This document shows positions 7,912 through 19,100 of a stretch of 64,000 nt of DNA, piece by piece. Below the pieces are notes generated by a model. That model saw only the letters and a program-made list of their open reading frames with translations, was not told the DNA's origin and made no database searches. Location: positions 62,001 to 126,000 of the forward strand of contig JAUHWG010000021.1 of assembly GCA_030424595.1 (NCBI GenBank). The letters run 5' to 3'. The translations under genes were made by a program, and so were the position numbers. Origin of the DNA: Polyangia bacterium (GTDB lineage Bacteria > Myxococcota_A > Polyangia > Nannocystales > Nannocystaceae). Every line of letters starts with the position of its first letter. Position 1 is the first letter of the stretch.

Positions 7912-10074
7912 GTGCGGGCGAAGGCATCCGTTCTCTGCGGCGGCGCAGCGGGACCCTTGGGCGCGACCTACGACGGGGCAGGCGTCAATTTTGCGGTGTT
8001 CTCGAGCGTGGCGCACCACCTCGAGCTCTGCCTCTTCGCGGGCTCCGGGGACGGCGAGCCGACGGCCGTCTTCGAGCTGCAGGCGGGGGAGGGCGGGGTC
8101 TTCTCCGGCTATCTCCCTGGATGTCAGCCGGGCCAGCTCTACGGCTACCGCGCGCACGGGGTCTACGATCCTGTCAGCGGCCGCCGCTGCAACGCGAGCA
8201 AGCTCCTCCTCGATCCCTACGCGCGGGCGATCGCCGGCCATGTCGACTGGGGGGGGCCTATCCACAGCTATCCGCCAGGACACCCCGCGGCGGACATGAT
8301 GTGCGACACCTGCGACGACGCCTGGGCGGTGCCGAAGGCGGTCGTCGTCGCCGACGACTTTGACTGGGAGGGGGACCGACACCCGCGGATCCCCTGGGCT
8401 GACACCGTGCTCTACGAGGCCCACGTCAAGGGGTTGACGATGCGCCACCCGGAGGTGCCGCCGGAGCTCCGCGGGACCTATGCCGGGCTCGCCCACCCCG
8501 CGGTGATCGATCATCTGCGGAGCCTCGGGGTCACGGCGGTCGAGCTCTTGCCGGTCTTTGAGATCCTCGACGAGGCCCACCTCGCGGGCCGGGGGATGGT
8601 CAACTACTGGGGCTACAGCCCCTTGGGCTTCTTCGCCCCTGCGGCCCGCTACGCCGCCTGTGCTGACCATGCAGGCCGCATCGACGAGTTTCGCGGGATG
8701 GTCAAGGCGCTCCACAGCGCGGGCATCGAGGTGATCCTCGACGTCGTCTTCAACCACACTGGCGAGGGGTCGCACCTCGGGCCGACCCTGAGCCTGCGCG
8801 GCCTCGACAACGCGGCCTACTATCGCCTGGTCCCGGAGCTCCCGCGCTACTACGTCGACACCAGCGGCTGCGGCAACGCCCTCAACCTCGGCCACCCCCA
8901 GACCCTGCGCCTGGTGATGGACAGCCTGCGCTACTGGGTCGCGGAGATGCACGTCGACGGCTTTCGCTTTGATCTCGCGCCGACCTTGGCCCGCGACCAC
9001 GGCGGCTTTGATCGGCGCTCCCGCTTCCTCGCGGCGGTCCACCAAGACCCGACCCTCGACGGCGTGAAGCTCATCGCCGAGCCCTGGGACCTCGGCGATG
9101 GCGGCTATCGCCTCGGCGCCTTCCCCCACCCCTGGAGCGAGTGGAACGGCCGCTACCGCGACGCTGTCCGCCGCTTCTGGCGCGGCGACTCGGGGCTCCT
9201 CGGCGAGCTCGGCTTTCGCCTGACCGGCTCATCGGACGTCTTCTGCGCCAGCGGTCGCGGTCCCCAGGCGAGCGTCAATTTCGTCACCTGCCACGACGGC
9301 TTCCCGCTGCGCGATCTCGTCTCCTATAGCCATAAGCACAACCAGGCGAACGGCGAGGGGAACCGCGACGGCTCCGACCATGAGCACTGCTGCAACCACG
9401 GGATCGAGGGGCCGACCGCAGATCCGGCGATCCGCGAGCTGCGAGCCCGTCAGGCCCGGAACATGGCGGGGACCCTCCTCCTCTCGCAGGGGGTGCCGAT
9501 GCTCCTCGGCGGCGATGAAATAGCGCGGACTCAGGGCGGCAACAACAACGCCTATTGTCAGGACAACGAGATCTCGTGGTTGGACTGGACGCCGACCCCG
9601 GAGTCGGCGGCGATGCACCTCTGGGTCCGCCGTGTGACGGCCCTGCGCCGGCGCTTTCCCCAGCTCCGCCGGGGCCGCTTCTTCCACGACGGAGAGGTCG
9701 AAGGCCGGCGCGAGGTGCTCTGGCTCCGCCCGGACGGCGCGCAGATGGACGCGGGGGCCTGGGGTGAGCGCGAGCGTCGAGCCCTGGCCATGTGGATCGC
9801 CAGTGAGCCGCGGGGGATCGGCGATGATGCCGGTGGAAGAAGAGACCTGAGCGTGCTCATCTTGATCAACGGCGGGCCGGGGCCGACGGGCTTCACCCTG
9901 CCGGCGCCGGGAGGTCCAGCGGAGCGCTGGCGGCTCCTGGTCGACTCTCGCTCGCCAGGGATAGGCGAGCATGATGTGCCGCCAGAGCAGCGCCGCTACG
10001 AAGCGGTCGGTCATTCGCTGGTGGTGCTGGCCCTCATCCAGGGGCCCACAGCGGGCGAAGAGGAGCGACGATGA
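7912..10074 (+). CDS. glgX: Glycogen debranching enzyme (isoamylase type)
   Basis: 720 aa, a standard GlgX length (GH13 subfamily 11), from a GTG at 7912. It hydrolyses alpha-1,6 branches of glycogen and limit dextrin. A CBM48 domain occupies about residues 10-110 (GVNFAVFSSVAHHLELCL). GH13 motifs follow in order: DVVFNHTGEG near 280, GFRFDLAPTL near 348 with the nucleophile Asp, LIAEPWDLG near 388 with the acid/base Glu, and NFVTCHDGF near 458 with the third Asp. It is cytosolic with no signal peptide. The stop overlaps the start of glgB (ATGA at 10071-10074), so the two are translationally coupled; debranching and branching enzymes are thus made together. Confidence 0.95.
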   Translation: MRAKASVLCGGAAGPLGATYDGAGVNFAVFSSVAHHLELCLFAGSGDGEPTAVFELQAGEGGVFSGYLPGCQPGQLYGYRAHGVYDPVSGRRCNASKLLLDPYARAIAGHVDWGGPIHSYPPGHPAADMMCDTCDDAWAVPKAVVVADDFDWEGDRHPRIPWADTVLYEAHVKGLTMRHPEVPPELRGTYAGLAHPAVIDHLRSLGVTAVELLPVFEILDEAHLAGRGMVNYWGYSPLGFFAPAARYAACADHAGRIDEFRGMVKALHSAGIEVILDVVFNHTGEGSHLGPTLSLRGLDNAAYYRLVPELPRYYVDTSGCGNALNLGHPQTLRLVMDSLRYWVAEMHVDGFRFDLAPTLARDHGGFDRRSRFLAAVHQDPTLDGVKLIAEPWDLGDGGYRLGAFPHPWSEWNGRYRDAVRRFWRGDSGLLGELGFRLTGSSDVFCASGRGPQASVNFVTCHDGFPLRDLVSYSHKHNQANGEGNRDGSDHEHCCNHGIEGPTADPAIRELRARQARNMAGTLLLSQGVPMLLGGDEIARTQGGNNNAYCQDNEISWLDWTPTPESAAMHLWVRRVTALRRRFPQLRRGRFFHDGEVEGRREVLWLRPDGAQMDAGAWGERERRALAMWIASEPRGIGDDAGGRRDLSVLILINGGPGPTGFTLPAPGGPAERWRLLVDSRSPGIGEHDVPPEQRRYEAVGHSLVVLALIQGPTAGEEERR

Positions 10075-12287
10075 GTCGACGAAGCAAGGGATCAAGCAAG
10101 GGCTCACGCGGTTCAAAGGCGAAGGCGAAGGCCACGGCCGCGAGCGGCAACGTCGCGGCCGTGAGCGAGGCTCCGTCGGCGAGCGAGGCTCCATCGGTGA
10201 GCGAGGCTCCGTCGGCGAGCGAGGCTCCGTCGGCGAGCGAGGCTCCGTCGGCGAGCAAAGCTCCGTCGGCGAGCGAGGCCGTGTCGAGCGCGGCCGCGAC
10301 GAGGGCGGTCGCGGCCCCGTCGCTCGTCACCACCGTGAGGACGCCCGTCCAGGAAGCTCCGGCCGCATCGCCGCCCTCGCGGCTGCGCGACGTCGACGTC
10401 TTCCTCTTCCACGAGGGCACCCACCTCCGCCTCTACGAGCACCTCGGGAGTCATCCCAGCGATGACCCGGAGCGCCCCGGCGTGGGCTTTGCGGTCTGGG
10501 CCCCGAACGCGGTCGCGGTCGCGGTGGTCGGCGACTTCAACGGCTGGAACGACGGCCGCAACCCGCTGCAGCGGCGCGCCGACTCGGGGATCTGGGAGGG
10601 CTTTGTCCCGGAGGCCCGCACCGGCGATCTGTACAAGTACCGGATCCTCAGCAGCTCAGGCGAGCGCCTGGAGAAGGCGGACCCGCTCGCTCGTCGACAG
10701 GAGCGCCCGCCGCAGACCGCCTCGGTCATCGCCGGCGATGTCGACTATCGCTGGGGCGACGAGGCGTGGATGGGCGAGCGTCGCCAGCGGCAGGCGCTCG
10801 ATCGGCCGATGTCGATCTACGAGGTGCACCTCGGCTCGTGGATGCGGATCCCCGAGGAGAACGACCGCTGGCTGACCTATCGCGAGATAGCCCCGCTCTT
10901 GGCGGACTATGTCGCCGAGCTCGGCTTCACCCACGTCGAGCTGATGCCCCTCAGCGAGCATCCCTTCTACGGATCCTGGGGCTATCAGACCACCGGCTAC
11001 TTCGCCGCGACCGCCCGCTACGGCGAGCCCGAGGGGCTGATGTACCTCGTCGACACCCTCCACCGGCGGGGGATCGGCGTGATCATCGACTGGGTGCCCG
11101 CGCACTTCCCCAACGACGAGCACGGGCTCGGCCGCTTCGACGGGACCCACCTCTACGAGCACGAAGATCCGCGCCGCGGCTACCACCCCGACTGGAAGAC
11201 CCTGATCTTCAACTACGGCCGCCACGAGGTCCGCTCGTTCCTCCTCTCGTCGGCGATGCTCTGGCTCGACCGCTTTCATATCGACGGTCTCCGGGTCGAC
11301 GCCGTCGCGTCGATGCTCTACCTCGACTATTCACGGCCCGAGGGCGAGTGGCTGCCGAACGTCGACGGCGGGCGTGAGAACCTCGAGGCTATCGATCTGC
11401 TCCGGCGCCTCAACGACGTCATCGCCGAGCATTATCCGGCGGTCCACGTGATCGCCGAGGAGTCGACGGCGTGGCCCAAGGTCTCGCGCCCGACCTCCGA
11501 GGGGGGGCTCGGCTTCACGATGAAGTGGGACATGGGCTGGATGCACGACACGCTCCGCTACCTCGGGCGTGACCCCCTCTTTCGCCAGCATCACCACCGG
11601 GAGATCAACTTCCGGATGATGTACGCCTACGCCGAGAACTTTGTCCTGCCCCTCTCCCACGACGAGGTCGTCCACGGCAAGGGATCGCTCCTCGGGAAGA
11701 TGCAGGGGGACCGCGCGCAGCAGCTCGCCCACCTCCGGCTCCTCTATGGCTATATGTTCGCGTCGCCCGGCAAGAAGCTGCTCTTCATGGGGCAGGAATT
11801 CGCCCAGGAGCGCGAGTGGAACCACGACCAGAGCCTGGACTGGCATCTCCTAGAGGAGCCCGGCCATCGCGGGATTCGCGAGTGGGTCGCCGCCCTCGGC
11901 CGGCTCTACGCGAGCGAGCCAGGCCTTCACCAGCTCGATCACGACCCGGCCGGCTTTGTCTGGATCGACGCCGACGACGCCGAGCGCAGCCTCGCCTCGT
12001 TCCTCCGCCTGCCGCGTCCGGGCGAGGGGCCGCCTGTCATGGTGCTCCTCAACTTCACCCCGGTGGCTCGCCCTGGCCTCGAGGTCGGGGCGCCGACGGC
12101 CGGCGCCTGGGTCGAGCTCCTCCGCTCGGATCTCCGCGAGTTCGGCGGTGAGCGGGCGGAGCTCGCGACGATCGAGGCGATGCCCGAGGCCTGGCGGGGC
12201 ATGCAGGCGACGCTCCGGATCGACCTGCCTCCGCTCGGCGCGGTCTTTCTCCGCGGGCCTGCGGCGGACCCGGGCGCCCTCGTGTGA
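10071..12287 (+). CDS. glgB: 1,4-alpha-glucan branching enzyme
   Basis: 738 aa. It forms alpha-1,6 branches in glycogen (GH13). Residues about 1-110 are not the usual N1 beta-sandwich but a basic Ser/Gly/Lys start followed by about seven SEAPSA repeats and an Ala-rich stretch. A CBM48 (FAVWAPNAVAVAVVGDFNGW) sits near 140-215. Catalytic motifs are YGSWGYQTTGYFA near 300, DWVPAHFP near 340, LRVDAVASMLYLDYSR near 405 with the nucleophile, VIAEESTAW near 459 and PLSHDEVVHGKGS near 527. All are intact. It is coupled to glgX through ATGA. No glgA or glgC is in the window, so the starch/glycogen synthesis steps must be encoded elsewhere. Confidence 0.95.
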   Translation: MSRRSKGSSKGSRGSKAKAKATAASGNVAAVSEAPSASEAPSVSEAPSASEAPSASEAPSASKAPSASEAVSSAAATRAVAAPSLVTTVRTPVQEAPAASPPSRLRDVDVFLFHEGTHLRLYEHLGSHPSDDPERPGVGFAVWAPNAVAVAVVGDFNGWNDGRNPLQRRADSGIWEGFVPEARTGDLYKYRILSSSGERLEKADPLARRQERPPQTASVIAGDVDYRWGDEAWMGERRQRQALDRPMSIYEVHLGSWMRIPEENDRWLTYREIAPLLADYVAELGFTHVELMPLSEHPFYGSWGYQTTGYFAATARYGEPEGLMYLVDTLHRRGIGVIIDWVPAHFPNDEHGLGRFDGTHLYEHEDPRRGYHPDWKTLIFNYGRHEVRSFLLSSAMLWLDRFHIDGLRVDAVASMLYLDYSRPEGEWLPNVDGGRENLEAIDLLRRLNDVIAEHYPAVHVIAEESTAWPKVSRPTSEGGLGFTMKWDMGWMHDTLRYLGRDPLFRQHHHREINFRMMYAYAENFVLPLSHDEVVHGKGSLLGKMQGDRAQQLAHLRLLYGYMFASPGKKLLFMGQEFAQEREWNHDQSLDWHLLEEPGHRGIREWVAALGRLYASEPGLHQLDHDPAGFVWIDADDAERSLASFLRLPRPGEGPPVMVLLNFTPVARPGLEVGAPTAGAWVELLRSDLREFGGERAELATIEAMPEAWRGMQATLRIDLPPLGAVFLRGPAADPGALV
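10165..10285 (+). repeat. 18-base coding tandem repeat in glgB N-terminus
   Basis: About seven near-identical 18-base units based on gcgagcgaggctccgtcg encode SEAPSA repeats (one copy has SEAPSV, one SKAPSA). The units keep frame, so copy changes would alter only linker length. Confidence 0.85.
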
Positions 12288-12314
12288 CGAGGGCGAGCGC
12301 GGACGGGCAGCGGC

Positions 12315-15300
12315 TCAGAGCTCGATCGCGTCGGCGTAGACCAGGCGGCGGCCAGGCGCGGTCGCAGGCGCGAGGGCGCTGAGACCCGGACTCGCCTCGC
12401 GCGGGAGGAGCTCGTACTCCTCGACGACGAGGCGCATGCGGAGCTCGCCGCGGGGCCGGGGCAGGCGGAGCTCGCCGCTCCAGAGGGCGACAGTGCCGGT
12501 GATCTGGCTCTGGGTGAGCAGGCTCGCCGGGCTCTCGACCGGAAGCCAGCGACCCGCGTCTGCGTCCCCGTCCCCGCCCTCGGTCGGGGCGAAGACCTCG
12601 ACCCGGGCGCTGACGACGGTCGCGATCGGGCTCGCCGCGTTCCCGCGGTTGGCCGGCCCCGAGAGGCTGAGGCGGACGAGCGAAGGGTCGCCAGGATCGC
12701 TGCCGATCCAGGCGAGGCGCTCGGGCGCGAGCTGGATGAAGTCGGCGAGGACGACCCGCGAGACCTCGACGCCGTCGACGGAGCGCGGCTGGAAGCGGCA
12801 CAGCGCGAGGCGGACGAAGGGGAAGTAGGCGTCGCCGGTGTCGAGCTCGAGATCGCAGAACCACAGGCCGCGGGAGGCGTCGAAGGCGACCTCGTGGCCG
12901 GCGACCGCGAGCGACCACGGCGACTTCGACGGCCACGGCAGCTCTTCGAGCTCGAGGTCCTGGCGCTGGGCGACCTTGCCCGGGAAGTGGTGCAGCGAAG
13001 GGGTCGGCCACGTCGTCGCGCCGGCCCAGATAGGGTCGCTGCCCCAGCCGGTCGCGCAGCGGCGGAGCGCCTCGGGGAGCTCGGGGACGGCCTCGCCGGC
13101 GAGCCAGGTCCGCTCGTTCGGGTCGATCTTGTCGTAGGTGACCCGCGGCTCGTGGGCGACGAGGACCCCGAGGAGCTCACCGTCGCCGCTCGAGAACCAG
13201 GGTCGTCCGAGGTAGACGCGGACGCCCTGACCTCGGCGCCGGCTCGCGAGGCCGTCTGCCGCGGAGCTGCGCTCCCAGCCGAAGGTCGGGACCGCGTACT
13301 CGACGATCGGCGCGGCCGGCCGGGCTGACGAGAGGACGTCGACGACGCTCGGCTCTGCGGCGACGCGGGTGAGGTCGGGGAGGGGACCGCCGTCGTCCCG
13401 GAGGAAGTGCTCGCGGTGGCGGGAGGTCGCGACCAGGTGGTAGGCGACCCGGCGGTAGCGGGTGTCGCCGAGCTCGTGGCGGAGCTCGTAGGCCGGCGTG
13501 TCGAGGCGGGGGTCGTCGATGATCGGCGCGGCGACCTGGCCCTCGCGGGCCTCCCAGGCGGCGCCGTCGGGGTCGTCGAGGTCGTCGACGCGGTCTTGCC
13601 AGCGGGCGAGGACGTCGACCTTGCCGGTGCTCTTGGCGTCGACGCTGAGCTCGGCCTGGAGGTTGGCGTGGGTCTCGCCGGCCGATCGCCGGGCCTGAAG
13701 CGCGGCGAAGTTCGGCCGTCGGAGCGGCTGCTGGACCGCGTGGACCAGGGTCAGCGTCCGGCTCGGGGTTAGCTGCCAGAGCTCGCCGGCGAGCCCCCGT
13801 CGGCGGGCCTCGGCGGCCCAGCCGGGCGGGCAATTCTCAGCGATCCAACGCCACACGCCGAGGGTGGTGAGGGCCTCGTCGCCGGGGAGGCGCGAGGAGA
13901 GGCGGATCGTCCGGGTCTCGCCCTTGGCCAGCGCGATCGTCAGCGTCCGGGCGGCCTCGTCCCACTGTGGCGCTCCGCTCCCCTCGGCGAGGACGATCCG
14001 GAGGGGCTGAACGTCGGGCCATGTCGCGGCGCAGTCGACGTCGAGGGGGCCGTCCGCGCCGGGGACGTCGCGGAGGTGGACGCCGACCGCCAGCGGATCC
14101 GGGAGGTAGTGGATCGCGTCCAGCGGTCGGGGGACGGCGCTGGTCGGCGTCGCGGTGACCTCAGGCGGCTGGACAGGGTCGCGGGCGGCGAGCTTGGCGT
14201 AGGTCGCAGGAGCTCCCATCATCCCGCCTGCGCCGTCGAGGAGCCCGTGCTGCTCGGCGCCGAGGACCGAGGTGCGCGGCGGGAAGACCCCGCGGGCCGT
14301 GCTCTCGGCGCTGGCGACCGCGTCGAGCTCGGGCGTGGCGTTGAACGATCGGATCACGAGGCGCTCGATCGACTCACCGGGCCGGGGCTCGGCCTCGCGG
14401 CTGAGGGTCGGCGCGGCCACGGGCTCAAAACGGAGGTAGGGGACCTCAGCGCTCGCGGCTGTGGCGTCCTCACTCTCCCAGGGCAGCGAGTTGCCGGCGA
14501 TGTCGACGAGGCGGGCGCGGAGGCGGTAGCGGGCGCCGAAGCGCAGGCGAGGGAGCGAGCCCGGGGCGACCGCGTAGGACGCGGCGAGGCCGAGGTCGTT
14601 GATCGCCGGGTTGGCCGAGTCGGCGATGCCATGGCCCTTGCGGTCGACCCGCTTGCCCGGCCGCTCGACGCTGAGGCTCCAGCCGCTCCAGCGGCAGAGG
14701 GTCTCGTGGAGGTAGAGGTCGTCGCCCTTCGCCGGATCGGTCGGGGCGGTCACGGAGGCGGTCAAGACCCCCTCGTCTTCGGCGAGCGGCGGCGCGATCG
14801 GCCTGATCGCATCGCCTGTCGTTATCGTTAGGTTGGGCGTGCGCCGGTGGAGCGATCGCCAGCGACCGCTGGACGGGTCGAGGACGTCGAAGCGGAGACC
14901 GCGGGTCAGGGCCTCGGCTTGGAGGACGATCGAGCCGCCGCCGCCGCTGGCGAGCGCGTCTTCGAGCGCGCCGTTGGCGTCGATCGTCCGCTTTAGACGG
15001 CCTGCCCGATCGACCAGGCTGACGGCGATGCCGCCGGAGCGCAGGGCCGGGAGGCCGCCGTGAGAGGGGGCGCCGAAGCTCCCCTTGGCCTCGATGCTGG
15101 CGCTCGTCTCGGCGAACTGGATCGCCTTGAGCGCAGCCCCGTCGACGTCGACCTGATCGATCTGCACCGCCGGGCGGCGGAGGTCGAGAAAGCCGCCGCG
15201 GCGCTCGCTCGGGTCGGCTGGGGTGGCCTCAAAGGTCGCGCCGGCGGCGTAGGTGATCGCGGTCCACGGGGTGACCGCGTCGTAGACCCCGGCCGGGATC

Positions 15301-16094
15301 GAGCTCGCGCCGAAGCTCGGCACGACCCGCATCCGCGTGAAGCCGTGGGCCGGGGCCTTGACCACCAGGTCAAAGACGAGGCCGAGGCGGCGGAGGAGCG
15401 CTGGGTAGTCGGCGAGGAGCGCGAGAGCGGAGTGGAAGTCGATCTTGGGGGGGTGGATCGGCGCGTCGTAGGCCCGCCCCTTGAAGCCGTGGAAGACCAG
15501 CGCCTGGAAGAAGTCGAGGGTCGGGTCCGGGTCGCCTGCGGGGATGTAGCCGTGCTCGCTGAGGCGGGCGTCTAGGAGCTTGCCGAGCTTCGCCCGGCGC
15601 TCCGGGTTGGTGAAGTCGAGGCCGCCGAAGGGGCCCTTGCGGCCCGGCAGCTGCGGGAGCTCGTCGGGGCTCGCGAGGGCCGCGGCGACGGTGCGCTCGC
15701 GGACGAAGTCACGGACGTGGCCGACCGGGAAGGAGCGGATCCGTCGGCCTCGGAGATCGCGGGGCTTATGGCCTTGGACCGTGACGTTCGCGAAGAGCTT
15801 GCCCCAAAGGACAGGGTCGAGCGCGTCTCGATCAGCGCGGACGGTCACGTAGGGTCGGGGCCTCCGACGGGGGAGCGGCGTCGCTGCGCCGTCGTCGACG
15901 ACGAGGCCGAACGAGAACTCGTGGCTCGCCCAATTGGTCGACGCCGAGGCGGGATCCTGGAGGTCGCGAAAGGCCGAGAGCGGAGCCGAGGCGCCGTCCG
16001 GGACGAGCCGCGGCGAGGCGTGGATCGAGAGGGAGAGGTCGCCGTTCGCGAGGACGCCGCGGGGGAGGACGGTCCAGAGGATGGTCGCTTTCAT
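12315..16094 (-). CDS. Giant uncharacterised protein A (1259 aa)
   Basis: The start at 16094 (MKATILWTVLPRG) is chosen over an in-frame ATG at 16148 because GGAG precedes it and it begins 20 bases after the stop of the giant gene upstream. There is no signal peptide or lipobox. The protein looks beta-rich and modular: an opening WTVLPRGV with SLSIHASPRLV near 25, a segment with WSGWSLSVERPGK near 475, RYRLRARLVDIAGNSLPW (a fibronectin-like beta strand feel) near 530, and a C-terminal segment with RYRRVAYHLVATSRHREHF. The end is SALAPATAPGRRLVYADAIEL. No catalytic motif is seen. I recall a similar opening in large uncharacterised actinobacterial proteins but cannot verify that. It is an operon partner of the 1463-aa protein. 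The long plus-strand frames over it are shadows. Confidence 0.85.
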   Translation of the reverse strand: MKATILWTVLPRGVLANGDLSLSIHASPRLVPDGASAPLSAFRDLQDPASASTNWASHEFSFGLVVDDGAATPLPRRRPRPYVTVRADRDALDPVLWGKLFANVTVQGHKPRDLRGRRIRSFPVGHVRDFVRERTVAAALASPDELPQLPGRKGPFGGLDFTNPERRAKLGKLLDARLSEHGYIPAGDPDPTLDFFQALVFHGFKGRAYDAPIHPPKIDFHSALALLADYPALLRRLGLVFDLVVKAPAHGFTRMRVVPSFGASSIPAGVYDAVTPWTAITYAAGATFEATPADPSERRGGFLDLRRPAVQIDQVDVDGAALKAIQFAETSASIEAKGSFGAPSHGGLPALRSGGIAVSLVDRAGRLKRTIDANGALEDALASGGGGSIVLQAEALTRGLRFDVLDPSSGRWRSLHRRTPNLTITTGDAIRPIAPPLAEDEGVLTASVTAPTDPAKGDDLYLHETLCRWSGWSLSVERPGKRVDRKGHGIADSANPAINDLGLAASYAVAPGSLPRLRFGARYRLRARLVDIAGNSLPWESEDATAASAEVPYLRFEPVAAPTLSREAEPRPGESIERLVIRSFNATPELDAVASAESTARGVFPPRTSVLGAEQHGLLDGAGGMMGAPATYAKLAARDPVQPPEVTATPTSAVPRPLDAIHYLPDPLAVGVHLRDVPGADGPLDVDCAATWPDVQPLRIVLAEGSGAPQWDEAARTLTIALAKGETRTIRLSSRLPGDEALTTLGVWRWIAENCPPGWAAEARRRGLAGELWQLTPSRTLTLVHAVQQPLRRPNFAALQARRSAGETHANLQAELSVDAKSTGKVDVLARWQDRVDDLDDPDGAAWEAREGQVAAPIIDDPRLDTPAYELRHELGDTRYRRVAYHLVATSRHREHFLRDDGGPLPDLTRVAAEPSVVDVLSSARPAAPIVEYAVPTFGWERSSAADGLASRRRGQGVRVYLGRPWFSSGDGELLGVLVAHEPRVTYDKIDPNERTWLAGEAVPELPEALRRCATGWGSDPIWAGATTWPTPSLHHFPGKVAQRQDLELEELPWPSKSPWSLAVAGHEVAFDASRGLWFCDLELDTGDAYFPFVRLALCRFQPRSVDGVEVSRVVLADFIQLAPERLAWIGSDPGDPSLVRLSLSGPANRGNAASPIATVVSARVEVFAPTEGGDGDADAGRWLPVESPASLLTQSQITGTVALWSGELRLPRPRGELRMRLVVEEYELLPREASPGLSALAPATAPGRRLVYADAIEL

Positions 16095-16114
16095 CGATCG
16101 ATCTCCGAGGGGGG

Positions 16115-19100
16115 TCAGGCGGCGAAGGCGGCGCAGTAGGCCGCCCACTCGTCGCTGGAGAGGGCGTCGGCGAAGGTCGGGCTCGCCGAGGAGCCGGAGA
16201 ATTCGCGGCGGACGGTCGCCGAGAAGCCGACGCTGAAGAAGAGCACCTCGACCTCGACGGTGAGCGAGGCCTCGCCCCAGGCGACCGCCGTGTCGCCCTG
16301 CTTTTGGTAGGTCAGGCCGATGTAGAACTCGATGCTGACGGAGACGATCCCCATCACCGAGATCCCGCCGCCGGCGCGGACGTAGCCGGTGAGCTCGGTC
16401 GTCGCCGGATCCTCGTAGCGGACGTAGATCCCCGCCATCGCGTAGATCCCTCCGGAGGCGACGCCGAAGTCGAGGGCCCAGGTGCCGCCGAACTCGAGCA
16501 GGACCTCGACGCTCTCGACCCCGTCGAGGCCGACCCCGAGGGCGAAGAAACCACCGCCGCCGAAGATCATCACGGTGATCGTGAATGGGTCGTGGCGGGC
16601 CGAGAAGGCGAAGCGAGCGCGGAGCGGAGAGCCGTCGAAGGGGAGGGTGAGGGCGGCCGCGAGGGTGAGGTTTTGCAGCGAGAAGACGCCGACCGTGATC
16701 GCCGGGATCGCGACGCTGTAGCCGACCTCGACGCCGCTCGCCGACACCGTCACGGAGGGCGGGTCCGCGAACGAGGCGAGGTCGAGGAAGTCCTTGAGCT
16801 TGTTGACGAAGGAGAGCGCGCCCAGCATCTGGACGTCGGTGATGTGGACGTCGACGTCGGGCTTCTCGCCGGGGCGGGCGATGAAGGCGAGCTTGGCGAC
16901 GTCGATCCCGATCACCTCGAAGAGCTCGACGCGGAAGGCGGTCATCGTCGCGCTGGTGCTGCCGCTGACCTGGCCGCCTGCGCTGACCTCGGCCGCGGCC
17001 TCGATCGTCAGCGAGGTCCCGCCTGTGCGGCGGAAGAAGCCGCTGTCCTTGAAGGCGGTGGTCGTCCAGGCGAGGCGATAGATCCGGCGGCCGCCGGCCT
17101 CCTCCTCGCGCCAGAGCGGGGTCTGGCCGGCCGAGAGCGGCGGGGAGCCGAGGATCGCGCTCAGGGCGATGCCGCCGAGGAGGCGGGTGTCGAGGGTGGA
17201 GCCAAAGTAGGAGGCGGGGTCAAAGGTGCCGCTGTCGAGCGCTCCGAGCCCCTCGCCGACGAGGCCGAGCGAGCGCGAGAGGCCGCCGACCCGCATGCTC
17301 GGGGTGACGAGGCCGCCGACCTGATCGGTCGACCGGCCGCCGCCGAAGGCGAGGGCCGGCGGAGCGGTCGCTGCGAGGAAGACGTCGCCGGATCCGTCAA
17401 AGCCCTGGCTCAGGTACTTGGCGTGGTAGGTGACGGCGAGCGCGGATGCGTCGCCGCCGAAGTGGCGGAGCGTCGGCGCGACCACCTCGGCGCCGGCCAT
17501 CGACGGGTAGAAGGGGCGGTGGGCGTCGCCGAGGGACCAGGGCGTCGTCGAGGCTGCGAAGGTGATCGACGCGGCCTCGACCGTGGTGTCGCGGGGCGTC
17601 AGGCTCGGGGCGAAGGCGAGGGGCTTGCCGCCGAGCGGGCGAGTGCGGCGGTTCGCGGGTCCGTCGGCGAGGCTGGCCGCGGCGGCGCTCGCCATCGCCC
17701 CGATCTTGCCCGCCGGCTCGGTCGGCGAGGGTTGGGCGATGAAGGCGACCGGCGCGGTGAAGTCGACGCGGCCGCCCTCGCGGTCGTGGGCGATGAAGTT
17801 GAGGCCGAGGTCCTCGCCGCTGACCCGGAGCCAGAAGGCCTCCTCTGGGTCCCAGTGGATAGGTCCGGTCGGCGAGGGGATCCGGATCGCGTGCGGATCG
17901 GGCTGGGGGAGGGGGGGGATCCTGTCGAGGTTCGGGGTCATCCGATCGACGATCCGAACCCGCTCAAAGGGCAGCTCGCGGCCGTCGTGGGCGAAGCGGC
18001 CGGCGTCGCCCGGGAGGTAGGCGACCTCGGGCTCGACGACGACGACGAAGATCCGCCGGCGGAGGTAGGCGGCGAGGCGACCGACCGGCTGCTGCTGGAG
18101 CTTGCGCTCGGTGATCGTGATCATCACCGCGCGGTGGCCGTAGGGGAAGAGGAAGCCGCGGCGGACGATCCTGACGTAGTGGTCGCGGCCCATCGTCGCC
18201 CGGTGGATCCACGAGAGGAGCGGCAGGGTCTCGTCGCGCCAGCGCCCCTCGACGTCGAGCCAAGCGCCGAGGCTCGAGAGGAGCACAAGCTCGGCCTCTG
18301 GCGCGTCGCTCTTCACCGACTGATAGACCAGGTCGCGGCGATCGTTCCGCGTGAGCGACATGTCCATCGACCCTGGGTTTTGCGGCGTCGCGTCCGGGTA
18401 GCCCGGGGTCCAGATCGCCCGGATCACCGGTCTATCGCCGATCCGCCGGAGGGCGAGGCCGAGGCCGGGCCTCATCGGTCGGAGGACCCGCCCCCTCGAC
18501 GTCCCCAGCGAGTCAGGGGGGCGAATGAGCGGAGTGCGGGGCGTAAGCGGAGTGCGGGGCGTGAGCGGGGTGCGGGGCCTGACCGGAGCGACCGGGGTGG
18601 CGGGCCCCGGGAGTCGCGGGCGTACCCCGATGATCGCTCGCTGACCGAGGCGGGTGTGCCAGAGAGCTGTCCAGCGGCCGTGCTCGGCGACCTCGTGGGG
18701 ATGCTCCCAGATCCCGTGCTGATCGGGCGAGAGGATCAGCCGCCAGGGCGCCTCGATCGCGCTCTCGTCGTCCGCCGGGGGCCGGATCTCGGGGACGATC
18801 GCGATCCCTGTCGGGCTCACGGCCGCGGGCGCCAGGTGGGGGGAGAGGCGCTCGTCTTGCCAGTCGAGGAGGGTCTCCAGGTCGAAGGGGAGGGTCGGGC
18901 TCGCGGCCGCGAGGGTGAAGGCGAGGCGGCTCGGCGCGGCGATGTAGGCGGCGACCGGCGGCGGCTTCACGTTGACCAGCGGGTCGTCGACCTCGGGCTC
19001 GTGGAAGGCCTCCTCGCCGACCGACTGCGGCGGGAAGAAGACGATGAGGCGGGCCTCGCTCGCCCCGGCAGCGCGGGCCAGCGTCGCCCCCTCACCGGCG

